Source of the DNA: Flavobacteriales bacterium
Lineage (GTDB): Bacteria > Bacteroidota > Bacteroidia > Flavobacteriales_F > PHOS-HE28
Assembly (NCBI GenBank): GCA_020635725.1
Contig: JACJZF010000008.1
Location: 62,001 to 126,000 of the forward strand
Length of the DNA stretch: 64,000 bases
Direction of reading: 5' to 3'
Positions within the stretch are counted from its first letter, which is position 1, and each line of letters begins with the position of its first letter. Below the pieces are notes generated by a model. The model had not been told where the DNA came from, made no database searches, and saw only the letters and a list, made by a program, of their open reading frames with translations. Below are positions 25,572-34,585 of the stretch, piece by piece. Made by a program: the position numbers and the translations under genes.

Positions 25572-27548
25572 ATGCATTCCCACCTGCAGAGAATCGGCCG
25601 TACCCTCGCACCCGCGCTGTTCGGCGCGGCCCTGCTCGCTTCGTGCTCGGGCGACAAACCGGAGACCACCGCGATGTCCGTCCCGCCCCCTCAGATCGAC
25701 ATGAAGGACTTCTTCAAGAACCCGGAGAAGGCGAGCTTCCGCATCAGCCCGGATGGCAATTACATGAGCTGGCGCGCGCCGTGGAAGAACCGCATGAACA
25801 TCTTCGTGCAGCAGATGGGCGGCGAGCCCGTGCAGGTCACGCACGACACCATCCGCGACATCGGCGGCTACTTCTGGAAAGGCGACCGCATCGTGTACAG
25901 CCGCGACATCAATGGCGATGAGAACTTCATCGTGTTCAGCGCGGCCATCGATGGCAGCGATGCCAAGGCCCTGACCCCCGAGAAAGGCGTGCGCGCCGGC
26001 ACGATGGATGACCTGCACGGCGTGGCGGGCATGGAGCAGAGCATCATCATCCAGATGAACCAGCGCAACCCGCAAGTCTTCGACCCCTACCTGTGCAACA
26101 TCGCCACCGGCGAGCTGAAGCCGCTCTACGACAACAGCAAGGAGAACTTCGAGGGCTGGGTGACGGACCACAACGGCGTGATCCGCATGGCCACCAAGAC
26201 CGATGGCACCGATCAAGTGGTGTACTACCGCTCCACCGAGAAGGACCCCTTCACCGAATACATGCGCACCGGCTACAAGGACAGCTGGAACCCGCTCATG
26301 TTCACCTTCGACAATGCCAACCTGATCGTGAGCCACAACCTCGATGGCCGCGACAAGACCGCCATCGTGGAGTGGGACCTTGCCGGGAAGAAGGAAACGA
26401 AGCTCATTTTCGAGAACAAGGACTACGATGTGAGCAACATCGACTACAGCCGCAAGCGCCAGGTGCTCACCATGGTCACCTGGACCGGATCGAAGGAAGA
26501 GCGCCACATCCTGGATGACCAGACCAAAGCCCTCTACGAGAAACTCGCACCCAAATTCGAGGGGTACGAATACTGGATCTACGGCGAGAACGACAACGAG
26601 GACAAATTCATGGTGTGGGCCGGCAGCGACCGCCAGCCCGGCAAGTACTATTTCTACGATTCCACCACGGACAAGCTGGAGATGGTGGCCGAGCTGCGCC
26701 CCTGGATCAAAGAGGAACAGATGGCCGAGATGAAGCCCATCACCTACACGACCCGCGACGGGCTCACCATCCATGGTTACCTGACCCTGCCCGTGGGCCG
26801 CGAGGCGAAGAACCTGCCTGTAGTGGTGAATCCGCACGGCGGCCCTTGGGCACGCGACGGCTGGGGGTTCAATCCGGAAGTGCAGATGCTGGCCAATCGC
26901 GGCTACGCCGTGCTGCAGATGAACTTCCGCGGAAGCACGGGCTACGGCCGCGAGTTCTGGACCAAGAGCTTCAAGCAGTGGGGCAAGACCATGCAGGATG
27001 ACATCACCGACGGCGTGGAATGGCTGAAGAAGGAAGGCATCGCCGATCCGGAGCGCATCGCCATCTACGGCGGCAGCTACGGCGGCTACGCCACCCTGGC
27101 CGGCATCACCTACACCCCGGAGCTCTATGCCTGTGCCGTGGATTACGTGGGCGTGAGCAACATGTTCACCTTCATGAACACCGTGCCTCCATACTGGGAG
27201 CCCTTCAAGAAGATGATGTACGAGATGGTGGGCGACCCCAAGGCCGATAGCCTGCTGCTCCGCGAGGCCTCGCCCGTCTTCTTCGTGGACCGGATCAAGT
27301 GCCCGCTCTTCATCGCGCAGGGCGCCACCGACCCGCGTGTGAACAAGGACGAGAGCGACCAGGTGGTGGAGGCGCTGAAGGCCCGCGGCGTGGAAGTGCA
27401 ATACCTCGTGAAGGACAACGAGGGCCATGGCTTCCGCAATGAGGAGAACCGCTTCGAGTTCTACGATGCCATGCAGAAGTTCCTCGATGCCCACATCGGC
27501 AGCGGCTACAAAGCAGCGGCCGAAGGCGAGCACGAGAAGGCGGCCTAA
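25572..27548 (+). CDS. S9 family prolyl-oligopeptidase-type lipoprotein peptidase
   Basis: A 658-residue serine peptidase. The N-terminus is a lipoprotein signal with Cys25 in ALLASCSGD, so it is probably anchored in an envelope membrane. Residues about 50-410 form a propeller-like domain (SPDGNYMSW start). The C-terminal alpha/beta hydrolase has VVVNPHGGPWARD, Ser502 in YGGSYGGYA, Asp587 in GATDPRV and His619 in NEGHGF, the complete triad. The longer open frame upstream is not coding. A strong terminator follows. Such enzymes degrade oligopeptides in the periplasm. Confidence 0.94.
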   Translation: MHSHLQRIGRTLAPALFGAALLASCSGDKPETTAMSVPPPQIDMKDFFKNPEKASFRISPDGNYMSWRAPWKNRMNIFVQQMGGEPVQVTHDTIRDIGGYFWKGDRIVYSRDINGDENFIVFSAAIDGSDAKALTPEKGVRAGTMDDLHGVAGMEQSIIIQMNQRNPQVFDPYLCNIATGELKPLYDNSKENFEGWVTDHNGVIRMATKTDGTDQVVYYRSTEKDPFTEYMRTGYKDSWNPLMFTFDNANLIVSHNLDGRDKTAIVEWDLAGKKETKLIFENKDYDVSNIDYSRKRQVLTMVTWTGSKEERHILDDQTKALYEKLAPKFEGYEYWIYGENDNEDKFMVWAGSDRQPGKYYFYDSTTDKLEMVAELRPWIKEEQMAEMKPITYTTRDGLTIHGYLTLPVGREAKNLPVVVNPHGGPWARDGWGFNPEVQMLANRGYAVLQMNFRGSTGYGREFWTKSFKQWGKTMQDDITDGVEWLKKEGIADPERIAIYGGSYGGYATLAGITYTPELYACAVDYVGVSNMFTFMNTVPPYWEPFKKMMYEMVGDPKADSLLLREASPVFFVDRIKCPLFIAQGATDPRVNKDESDQVVEALKARGVEVQYLVKDNEGHGFRNEENRFEFYDAMQKFLDAHIGSGYKAAAEGEHEKAA

Positions 27549-27568
27549 ACGCAACCAAGTGCAAGAGC

Positions 27569-27603
27569 GCAGCCCCGGTCGAAAGGCCGGGGCTGCTTGT
27601 TCC
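27569..27603 (+). terminator. Rho-independent terminator of the S9 peptidase gene
   Basis: A 10-bp perfect stem GCAGCCCCGG / CCGGGGCTGC with an 8-base loop, then TTGTTCC, 20 bases after the stop codon and just before the DinB-like gene. Confidence 0.8.
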
Positions 27604-27621
27604 TGGTGCTATCATTGGCCC

Positions 27622-28122
27622 ATGAGCGAGCTGGCCGAACAGGTGAAGGGCGAATGCGTGAGGCGCCTGCGCGAAGGGGAAGGCCGCATCGCGCGATGCC
27701 TGGGCCTGCTGAGCCACGAGCAGCTCTGGCACCGGCCCAACCAGCACCTGAGCAGCACGGGCAACCTGGTGCTGCACCTATGCGGCAACGTGGGGCAATG
27801 GGTGAACAGCACACTGGGCGGCTGCCCGGATGAGCGCGCGCGCGACCAGGAGTTCGAACTGAGCGGAATAGCGGCAGGCGAGCTCTTGCGCGAACTCCGA
27901 AGCACCTTGAACAAGGCGGAAAGCACCATCGCCCGCCTCAGTCCCACTGACCTGGAGCGCACGTGGGCGGTCCAAGGGTTCCAGGAGACCGGCACCGGTA
28001 TCCTGATGCACGTGGCCGAGCACTTCAGCTACCATGTGGGCCAGATCACCTTGCACACCAAGCTGATGCTGGATGTGGATACCGGCTATTACGCCGGGCA
28101 GGACCTGAATGTCAAGGGTTGA
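27622..28122 (+). CDS. DinB/DUF1572-like four-helix protein
   Basis: A 166-residue helical protein of the DinB-like superfamily. It has LWHRPNQHLSSTGNLVLHLCGNV and, near the C-terminus, HFSYHVGQITLHTK, which together supply the three His residues expected to bind a metal. Members act in thiol transfer or remain uncharacterised; the substrate is unknown here. The ATG at 27622 was chosen since the longer frame overlaps the S9 gene. TATCATTG lies just upstream as a possible -7 box. Confidence 0.85.
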   Translation: MSELAEQVKGECVRRLREGEGRIARCLGLLSHEQLWHRPNQHLSSTGNLVLHLCGNVGQWVNSTLGGCPDERARDQEFELSGIAAGELLRELRSTLNKAESTIARLSPTDLERTWAVQGFQETGTGILMHVAEHFSYHVGQITLHTKLMLDVDTGYYAGQDLNVKG

Positions 28123-28215
28123 GCCGGGCAACGAACCCAACCGGGCCTGCGTCCCCTCCGTAGGTAGATGTGAAGGCCAGGTCAATTCCGCGTGATCAGA
28201 ACATGGGCTTCCGCT

Positions 28216-28223
28216 TAACTTTC
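28216..28223 (+). promoter_or_regulatory. Promoter -7 box for the CotH gene
   Basis: TAACTTTC lies 12 bases before the ATG at 28236. It differs from TAnnTTTG by one base and supports that start over earlier in-frame codons at 28170 and 28203. Confidence 0.4.
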
Positions 28224-28235
28224 CCCTCCGCCTCC

Positions 28236-30989
28236 ATGACCCTGCGTGCCCTCCTCTTCTTCGTTGCCTTCACGCTTGCGCCACGCCTCATCGGGCAGGT
28301 CGTGATCAACGAATTGAGCGCTTCGAACTGGAGCGGGCCAACCGACAACTTCGGCGAGCGCGAGGACTGGATCGAACTTTACAACACCACCGCGGCAGCA
28401 GTGGATCTGAGCGGGTGGTACCTGAGCGACAGCCAGACCAACAATACCAAGTACCAGATCCCGCCGGGAACGACCATTCCGGCGAACGGTCGGCTGATGG
28501 TGTGGTGCAGTGGCCGCGGCAGCACCGCCCCTCCTGTGCACACCAACTTCAAACTGACCCAGTGCCAAGCCGACCGCGCCGTGCTGAGCGATGCCTCCGG
28601 CGCCATCGTGGACAATTTCCAGTTCACCGACCCGACGCAGACCGATCACAGCTGGGGGCGAACCGCCGACGGCGCCGGTACCTGGTCGCTCTTCCTCACC
28701 CCTACCCCGAACGCGGCCAATGCGGGCGGGGGCAGCTACTACGTGGCCAAGCCCACCATGAGCGTCGATGCCGGCTACCACCCCGGAGCCGTGAGCGTGG
28801 CCTTGGCCTGTGCCACGCCCGGCGCCACCATACGCTACACCACCGACGGCTCGGAACCCACGGCTACGAGCACCGCTTATGCCGCCCCGGTCAATATCGC
28901 CGCCACTTCCGTGCTGCGGGCCCGTGCCTTCGCGCCAGGCTTGCCTGCCAGCTTCACCGAGACCAACACCTATCTCATCGGGGTCACCCATACCGTCCCC
29001 ATCCTGAGTTGCGCCGGCGATGATGTCGAGACCCTGCTCAATGGCAATGGCGGCATAGAGCCCGTGGCCAGCATGGAGTACTTCGGCGCCGATGGCGTGC
29101 TGCGCGATGAGGTGGTGGGCGACATGAACGAGCATGGTCAGGACAGCTGGGCGTACGACCAACGCGGCTTCGATTGGGTGACACGCGATCAGTTCGGCTA
29201 CACCAACGCCATCGAGTACCCGATCTTCCGGATCTCGGATCGCGATAGCTACCAGCGCGTGATCGTGAAGGCCGCCGCCGGCGATAACTACGAATTCGGT
29301 CCGGGGCAACCGGCACACATCCGCGATGCCTACGTGCAGTCGCTGAGCCAGATGGGCAACCTGCGCCTCGATGAACGCAGCTACGAGCCCTGCGTGCTCT
29401 ATATCAACGGGCAGTACTGGGGGGTGTACGACCTGCGCGAGAAGGTCGATGACCACGACTTCACGAAGTACTACTACGACCAGGGGCAGTACGATATCCA
29501 GTTCATCAAGACCTGGGGCGGTACCTGGAGCGAGTACGGCGGAGCCCAGGCGCAAGCCGATTGGAACGCCCTGGTGACCTACATCATGGGCAACGACATG
29601 GGCGTTCAGGCCAACTTCGATTACGTGGACAGCCAGCTCAACTGGAAGAGCCTGATCGATTACTTCTGCCTGAACAGCTATGTGGTCTGCGCCGATTGGC
29701 TCAACTGGAACACGGGCTGGTGGCGCGGCCTCGATCCGAATGGTGACCATAAGAAGTGGGGCTACATCCTCTGGGACGAGGACGCGACCTTCGGACACTA
29801 TACCAATTTCACGGGCATCCCTGACCAGAGCGTGAATGCCGACCCTTGCACGGTGGAGGGCCTCCCAAATCCCGGCGGCCAGGGCCACACCGATATCCTC
29901 GAGAAGCTCATCAACGAGAACCAGGACGTGTACGACTGGTACGTGAACCGGTACATCGATCTGGGCAACACGCTCTTCAGCTGCGACTTCATGCTGCCCT
30001 ACCTCGACAGCCTGATCAACAACATCACGCCCGAGATGGCTGGGCAGGTGGCGCGTTGGGGCGGCAGCGTGGCCGATTGGCAGAACAACGTGCAGATCAT
30101 GCGCGATTTCATCGAGCAGCGCTGCGTCACCATCGAGCAGGGCCTGGTCGATTGCTACCAGCTGGAAGGCCCCTTCGACGTGGTCTTCAACGTGGATCCG
30201 CCGTTGAGCGGGGAGATCAAGGTGAACAGCATTACCCTGCCGGAATACGCCTTCCATGGCACCTACTATGGCGGCATCACCACCACGCTGGCGCCACTGC
30301 CTGCCACGGGCTGGGTGTTCAGCCATTGGGAAGTCTTCCAAGGCAGCAACCTGGTGCCCAGCACCACCGATTCCCTCGTGACCGTGGACTTCGCCGCCGC
30401 CGATAGCATCGTGGCCCACTTCATTCCGCCGATCCGTTACGAGGTGCTGCTCGATGTGGAGCCGCGCGGAGGTGGAAGCATCGCCTTCGATGGGGTCACC
30501 TACACGAGCTTCCCGGCCCTCACCACCGTGGGCGAGGATGTGGACGTGCCGATCCAGATCCTGCCGACTCTGTATTACGACTTCCTCTACTGGGACCTGA
30601 AGAACGACGCCGCCAACAGCTACCTGCCCGGCGATACCACGGCCCCGGCGCTCACCGGCCGCTTCTTCACCACTGATACGATCATCGCTCACTTGAAGCC
30701 GCAGGAGTACGTCTTCTATGTCGCCAATGCCTTCACGCCGAACGACGACGGGTACAACGATACCTTCAAGCCCATCATCAATGTGGTGGACCTCGAGAGC
30801 TTCATCTTCCAGGTGTTCGACCGCTGGGGCGGCGTGCTTTACGAGACCAATGACCCTTGGGCCGAATGGGACGGCACCGCTGGAGGAAGCGATGTGCCCC
30901 TGGGCGTGTATCCGTTCCGCGCCTATGCCGTGGATGCCATCAAGAAAGATGTGCATGAGCTCTTCGGCCACGTGACCATCGTGCGCTGA
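28236..30989 (+). CDS. Secreted CotH-kinase-like protein with lamin-tail domain and T9SS type B sorting domain
   Basis: A 917-residue secreted protein. After the signal peptide (ends LIGQ) there is a lamin-tail-like domain (about 25-150; INELSASN, DWIELYN, LSGWYLSD), then a chitobiase/FN3-like segment (ATIRYTTDGSEPTAT), a CotH domain (about 260-630; MNEHGQDSW, WGVYDLREKVDDH, WDEDATFGHY) and two repeats with GWVFSHWEV and YDFLYWDL. The last ~90 residues (AFTPNDDGYNDTF to HVTIVR) are a type B/gliding-motility T9SS tail. CotH proteins of spores are protein kinases; activity here is unproven. It is probably exported to the cell surface. Confidence 0.92.
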   Translation: MTLRALLFFVAFTLAPRLIGQVVINELSASNWSGPTDNFGEREDWIELYNTTAAAVDLSGWYLSDSQTNNTKYQIPPGTTIPANGRLMVWCSGRGSTAPPVHTNFKLTQCQADRAVLSDASGAIVDNFQFTDPTQTDHSWGRTADGAGTWSLFLTPTPNAANAGGGSYYVAKPTMSVDAGYHPGAVSVALACATPGATIRYTTDGSEPTATSTAYAAPVNIAATSVLRARAFAPGLPASFTETNTYLIGVTHTVPILSCAGDDVETLLNGNGGIEPVASMEYFGADGVLRDEVVGDMNEHGQDSWAYDQRGFDWVTRDQFGYTNAIEYPIFRISDRDSYQRVIVKAAAGDNYEFGPGQPAHIRDAYVQSLSQMGNLRLDERSYEPCVLYINGQYWGVYDLREKVDDHDFTKYYYDQGQYDIQFIKTWGGTWSEYGGAQAQADWNALVTYIMGNDMGVQANFDYVDSQLNWKSLIDYFCLNSYVVCADWLNWNTGWWRGLDPNGDHKKWGYILWDEDATFGHYTNFTGIPDQSVNADPCTVEGLPNPGGQGHTDILEKLINENQDVYDWYVNRYIDLGNTLFSCDFMLPYLDSLINNITPEMAGQVARWGGSVADWQNNVQIMRDFIEQRCVTIEQGLVDCYQLEGPFDVVFNVDPPLSGEIKVNSITLPEYAFHGTYYGGITTTLAPLPATGWVFSHWEVFQGSNLVPSTTDSLVTVDFAAADSIVAHFIPPIRYEVLLDVEPRGGGSIAFDGVTYTSFPALTTVGEDVDVPIQILPTLYYDFLYWDLKNDAANSYLPGDTTAPALTGRFFTTDTIIAHLKPQEYVFYVANAFTPNDDGYNDTFKPIINVVDLESFIFQVFDRWGGVLYETNDPWAEWDGTAGGSDVPLGVYPFRAYAVDAIKKDVHELFGHVTIVR

Positions 30990-31114
30990 AGTCGAGCGGT
31001 CAGGACGTGTTTGAGATCCTCGTTTGTTAAAATGTTCAACTTTATTAATTCATCGCTGAACAAAATGCGCTGAGATCATGTTCGCTGGGTGTTGAACCTC
31101 AACCCGAAACACCC

Positions 31115-32140
31115 ATGAATCTCCCATCTACGCTTCGCACCGCCCTCCTAGGCATGACCTGCACGGCCGCGACCCTGGCCGTGGCGCAGACCGCTCGCTT
31201 GCAAGTGGTCCACAACTGCGCTGACTTGAACGCATCTGTAGTGGATGTGTACGTGAACGGCCTGCTGGCCATCCCGGATTTCGAATTCCGCACAGCCACG
31301 CCCTTCATCGACCTGCCCGCGGGTGTCCCCTTGGAGGTGGCGATCGCACCCGGCAGCAGCAGCAGTGCCGCTGAGGCGCTCTTCACCGCGGATGTGACAC
31401 TTGCGGACGGCGAGACCTATTTAGCCGTGGCCAGCGGCACCTTGGAGCTGGGCGGCTACGAACCGGCCACGCCATTCTCGCTGGAAGTCTTCAGCGGAGC
31501 GCGCGAGACCGCCCAGGGCACCGGCACCGATGTGCTGGTGTTCCACGGCTGCACCGATGCGCCCACCGTGGATGTGTTCGAGAGCGCCGTGGTGAGCACC
31601 ACCGTGGTGGACGACCTGAGCTACGGCGAATTCGACGGCTACCTGGAGTTGCCCACGCTGGACTTCACCTTGCAAGTGCGCACGGCTGATGGCGCGACCA
31701 CCGTTGCGAGCTATGCGGCCCCGCTCGCCACGCTCGGCCTCGAAGGAGCCGCGCTCACCGTGCTGGCCAGCGGGTTCCTGAATCCGGCTGTGAACAGCAA
31801 CGGTGCGGCCTTCGGATTGTGGGTGGCGCTCGCGAGCGGCGGCGCCCTGGTCGAACTGCCCGTGGTCACGAGCACCAGCGAGCTGAACGCCGCGGCCAAC
31901 GTACGGCTCTGGCCCAATCCCGCAACGGACCAGATCAACCTGGAGATGGGTAACGGCGGCAACCTGGAGGTGCGGCTCTTGGACGCCGCAGGCCGCACGG
32001 TCCGCGCCTTCCCTGAGCAGTCGAGCAGCAGCGCGGCCATGCTGACGCTGCCTGTCGATGGGATCCCCGCAGGAGCCTACCGCCTGCTGCTGAGCTCCGA
32101 TGGCGCCATCAGCACCCTGCCGATCCTGATCACCCGCTAA
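31115..32140 (+). CDS. DUF4397 protein with T9SS type A sorting domain
   Basis: A 341-residue secreted protein with a signal peptide ending about residue 25 (LAVAQ). Two DUF4397-like beta domains are recognisable by RLQVVHNCADLNASVVDVYVNG and by the second VLVFHGCTDAPTVDVFE. The C-terminal ~80 residues (VRLWPNPATDQINLEM, LLDAAGRTVRAF, IPAGAYRLLL) form a type A T9SS sorting domain. The 125-bp leader is markedly AT-rich for this genome (TTAAAATGTTC, TTTATTAATTC), as expected for a strong promoter. A hairpin terminator follows. Confidence 0.9.
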   Translation: MNLPSTLRTALLGMTCTAATLAVAQTARLQVVHNCADLNASVVDVYVNGLLAIPDFEFRTATPFIDLPAGVPLEVAIAPGSSSSAAEALFTADVTLADGETYLAVASGTLELGGYEPATPFSLEVFSGARETAQGTGTDVLVFHGCTDAPTVDVFESAVVSTTVVDDLSYGEFDGYLELPTLDFTLQVRTADGATTVASYAAPLATLGLEGAALTVLASGFLNPAVNSNGAAFGLWVALASGGALVELPVVTSTSELNAAANVRLWPNPATDQINLEMGNGGNLEVRLLDAAGRTVRAFPEQSSSSAAMLTLPVDGIPAGAYRLLLSSDGAISTLPILITR

Positions 32141-32155
32141 GGACGGGGATCTGCT

Positions 32156-32196
32156 GAAGGGCCTCCCGTTGGTTTGGCGGGGGGGCCCTTCTATTT
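32156..32196 (+). terminator. Terminator of the DUF4397 gene
   Basis: GAAGGGCCTCCCG pairs with CGGGGGGGCCCTTC (one bulged G and one G-T pair) around a TTGGTTTGG loop, followed by TATTT. It begins 15 bases after the stop. Confidence 0.75.
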
Positions 32197-32248
32197 CCCC
32201 CAGCGAACCGAAATGATACCCAAGTGTTAAGCAGTCGCAGATAGCATC

Positions 32249-32256
32249 CATCTTCG
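32249..32256 (+). promoter_or_regulatory. Promoter -7 box for the MerR-type regulator
   Basis: CATCTTCG ends seven bases before the ATG at 32264 and fits the YAnnTTYG pattern. Confidence 0.4.
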
Positions 32257-32263
32257 CTCGCTC

Positions 32264-33169
32264 ATGGGCCCATTCCTCATGCGATTCCACATCCGTGACC
32301 TGGAGCAGTTCACCGGGGTGAAAGCGCACACCATCCGCGTGTGGGAGCGCCGCTACGGCCTGTTGAAGCCGGGGCGCACCGACACGAACATCCGCACCTA
32401 CGACATTACGGAGCTCAAGGCCATCCTGAACGTGGCCTACCTGAACCAGCACGGCCACAAGATCTCGCACATCGCCGCCATGCCCGAACCGGAGCGGGAA
32501 CGCACGGTTCGCACGTTGATCGCCCAGGAGGGCGGTTCGGAAGGCATCATCCAGACCCTGGTGCTGGCCATGCTCGGGTTCGATGAGGTGCTGTTCGAGC
32601 GCACCTGCACGGAGCATGAGCGCGTGCATGGCTTCCGATCACTCATGGAGGATGTGCTCGCGCGCCTCCTCGAGCGCATCGGGCTGCTCTGGCAGAGCAG
32701 CGCCATCTGCCCGGCACAGGAGCATTTCGCGAGCAACCTGATCCGGCAGCGCATCATCGCCGCCACCAACGCGCTCGGCCCGATACAAGGCACAGGTGCC
32801 GTGCACGTGCTCTACCTGCCGGAAGAGGAGATCCATGAGATCGGCCTGCTCTATGTGAACCATCTGCTGCGCATGCAAGGGCAGCGCACGATCTACCTGG
32901 GCCAGAGCGTGCCGCGCGAGGACCTGCGCCAGCTGGCCGCCCTCACCACCGGCGAGATCACCTTCATCTGCCTCTCGGTCATACGGCCTGATGCGGATGA
33001 CGCCATCGGCTACCTGCGCGCGCTACGCAACGATCATCCGGATCGGCGGATCCGATTCTTGCTGGCGGGCACGCCCTTGAAGGACATCGCTGAGGCGGAT
33101 GTCCCGGATGGCATGCGCGTGCTGCCGAATCTGGGCAGCTTGATCCGCACCGTGGCTCCGGCCGACTAG
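32264..33169 (+). CDS. MerR-type regulator with cobalamin-binding domain (CarH/LitR-like)
   Basis: A 301-residue transcription factor. The N-terminal MerR helix-turn-helix (about 6-75) has HTIRVWERRYGLLKP. A helical cap domain (about 95-170) and a B12-binding Rossmann domain (about 175-295) follow. Two cobalamin signatures are present: Trp143-x9-Glu153-His154 (WQSSAICPAQEH) in the cap and Glu189-x-His191-x-x-Gly194 (EIHEIG) for the lower axial ligand. This is the layout of CarH/LitR light sensors that use adenosylcobalamin. The residue after the Trp is Gln, where Thermus CarH has a His that ligates cobalt after light. No carotenoid gene is nearby. Its stop overlaps the convergent FAD oxidase by four bases. 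Confidence 0.88.
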   Translation: MGPFLMRFHIRDLEQFTGVKAHTIRVWERRYGLLKPGRTDTNIRTYDITELKAILNVAYLNQHGHKISHIAAMPEPERERTVRTLIAQEGGSEGIIQTLVLAMLGFDEVLFERTCTEHERVHGFRSLMEDVLARLLERIGLLWQSSAICPAQEHFASNLIRQRIIAATNALGPIQGTGAVHVLYLPEEEIHEIGLLYVNHLLRMQGQRTIYLGQSVPREDLRQLAALTTGEITFICLSVIRPDADDAIGYLRALRNDHPDRRIRFLLAGTPLKDIAEADVPDGMRVLPNLGSLIRTVAPAD

Positions 33170-34566
33170 GGCAGCACCTTGCCGGGATTCATGATGCCCT
33201 GCGGGTCGATGGCCTGCTTGATCGCGCGCATCACGCCTAGCTGCGCGGCGTTGAATGCGATATCCATGTACGGCCGCTGCACCAGGCCGATGCCATGCTC
33301 GCCGCTGAGCGTGCCGCCGAGGGAGACGGTGAGCGCGAAGATCTCGCGGATGGCCGTGCCGAGCTCCTTCTCCCAGAACGCATCGGGCAAGTCGCCCTTG
33401 ATGATGTTGACGTGCAGGTTGCCATCGCCGGCGTGGCCGTAGCACACGCTGCTGAAGCCATGCCGCGCGCCGATCTCCTTCACGCCTCTGAGCAATCTCG
33501 GCAGCTCGTAGCGCGGCACCACGGTATCCTCCTCCTTGTACACGCTATGCGCCTTCACGCTCACGGGCACGCTGCGCCGCATGCGCCAAAGCGCATCCTT
33601 CTCCGATGCGGTCTCCGCGAAGAGCGCCTCACCGGCCTCGAATGACTCCATCACGTTCACGATGGTCTCGCAATCGCGCATGATGGCATCGGCATGGTCC
33701 CCATCCACCTCGATGAGCAGGTAGGCGCCGGGATCAGCGCTGAGCTGAGCGGGCAGACCCTCGGTGTGGCGCATGGTCCAGCTGATGGCATCGCGCTCGA
33801 TGAACTCCATGGCGCTCGGGGTCACCCCCGCGCGAAAAGTGGCGCTCACGGCCTCGCAGGCACGCTCGGCGCTGGCGAAGGGCACGAGCATCAGGCGCGT
33901 CTCCTTCGGGTGCGGCACCAGGCGCAGCACCGCGCGCGTGATCACGGCCAACGTGCCTTCGCTGCCCACGATCAATCGCGTGAGGTCGTAGCCGGTCGCA
34001 TTCTTCAAGGTGTTGGCACCGGTCCAGATCACCTCGCCATCGGGCAGCACCACTTCCAGGTTCAGGACGAAGTCGCGCGTCACGCCGTACTTCACGGCGC
34101 GCGGCCCGCCCGCATTCTCCGCGATGTTGCCCCCGATGGTGCAGCTGCCCCGGCTGCTGGGGTCGGGCGGATAGTAGAGGCCCTTGGCCGCCACCGCCTC
34201 CTGCAGCACCTGGGTGATCACACCGGCTTGCACCACGGCCTGCAGGTTGAGCTCATCGATGTGCTCGATGACGCTCATGCGGTCCAGTGCGAGCCCCACG
34301 CCGCCGAGGGTGCACAGGGCACCGCCGCTGAGCCCGGTGCGGCCACCGATGGGCGTGATCGGGATCGCATGCCTTGCGCAGATGCGCACCACGGCGCTCA
34401 CCTGCTGCGTGGTGGACGGACGCGCCACCACCGCTGGCGGATGGCTGAGGTCCTCGGTCTCGTCGTGGCCATAGGCCAGTCGCACGTCGTCTTCGCGGCT
34501 CAGGCCATCCGGACCGAGCGCCTCGAGCAGCTGCGCATACACCGCTTCACTGATCTCATGTGCCAT
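33166..34566 (-). CDS. FAD-binding oxidase of the GlcD/lactate dehydrogenase family
   Basis: A 466-residue flavoenzyme that oxidises a 2-hydroxy acid. The FAD-binding PCMH-type domain (about 35-215) has VVARPSTTQQV, TPIGGRTGLSGGA, DPSSRGSCTIGGNIAENAGG and VGSEGTLAV. The C-terminal FAD-oxidase domain has YGHAGDGNLHVN, the metal-site His motif, and LGGTLSGEHGIGLVQR. It lacks a fused iron-sulfur domain. Substrate may be glycolate or D-lactate; the context does not tell. It is convergent with the MerR-type gene and lies downstream of the giant adhesin gene on the same strand with a 19-bp gap. Confidence 0.92.
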   Translation of the reverse strand: MAHEISEAVYAQLLEALGPDGLSREDDVRLAYGHDETEDLSHPPAVVARPSTTQQVSAVVRICARHAIPITPIGGRTGLSGGALCTLGGVGLALDRMSVIEHIDELNLQAVVQAGVITQVLQEAVAAKGLYYPPDPSSRGSCTIGGNIAENAGGPRAVKYGVTRDFVLNLEVVLPDGEVIWTGANTLKNATGYDLTRLIVGSEGTLAVITRAVLRLVPHPKETRLMLVPFASAERACEAVSATFRAGVTPSAMEFIERDAISWTMRHTEGLPAQLSADPGAYLLIEVDGDHADAIMRDCETIVNVMESFEAGEALFAETASEKDALWRMRRSVPVSVKAHSVYKEEDTVVPRYELPRLLRGVKEIGARHGFSSVCYGHAGDGNLHVNIIKGDLPDAFWEKELGTAIREIFALTVSLGGTLSGEHGIGLVQRPYMDIAFNAAQLGVMRAIKQAIDPQGIMNPGKVLP

Positions 34567-34585
34567 CGGGCGAAGTTGCGAAGCG

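Noticed and set aside
28215..30971. 918-residue open frame antisense to the CotH gene
   Set aside because: Same reason: low-complexity His/Gly/Val-rich shadow of a well-supported gene.
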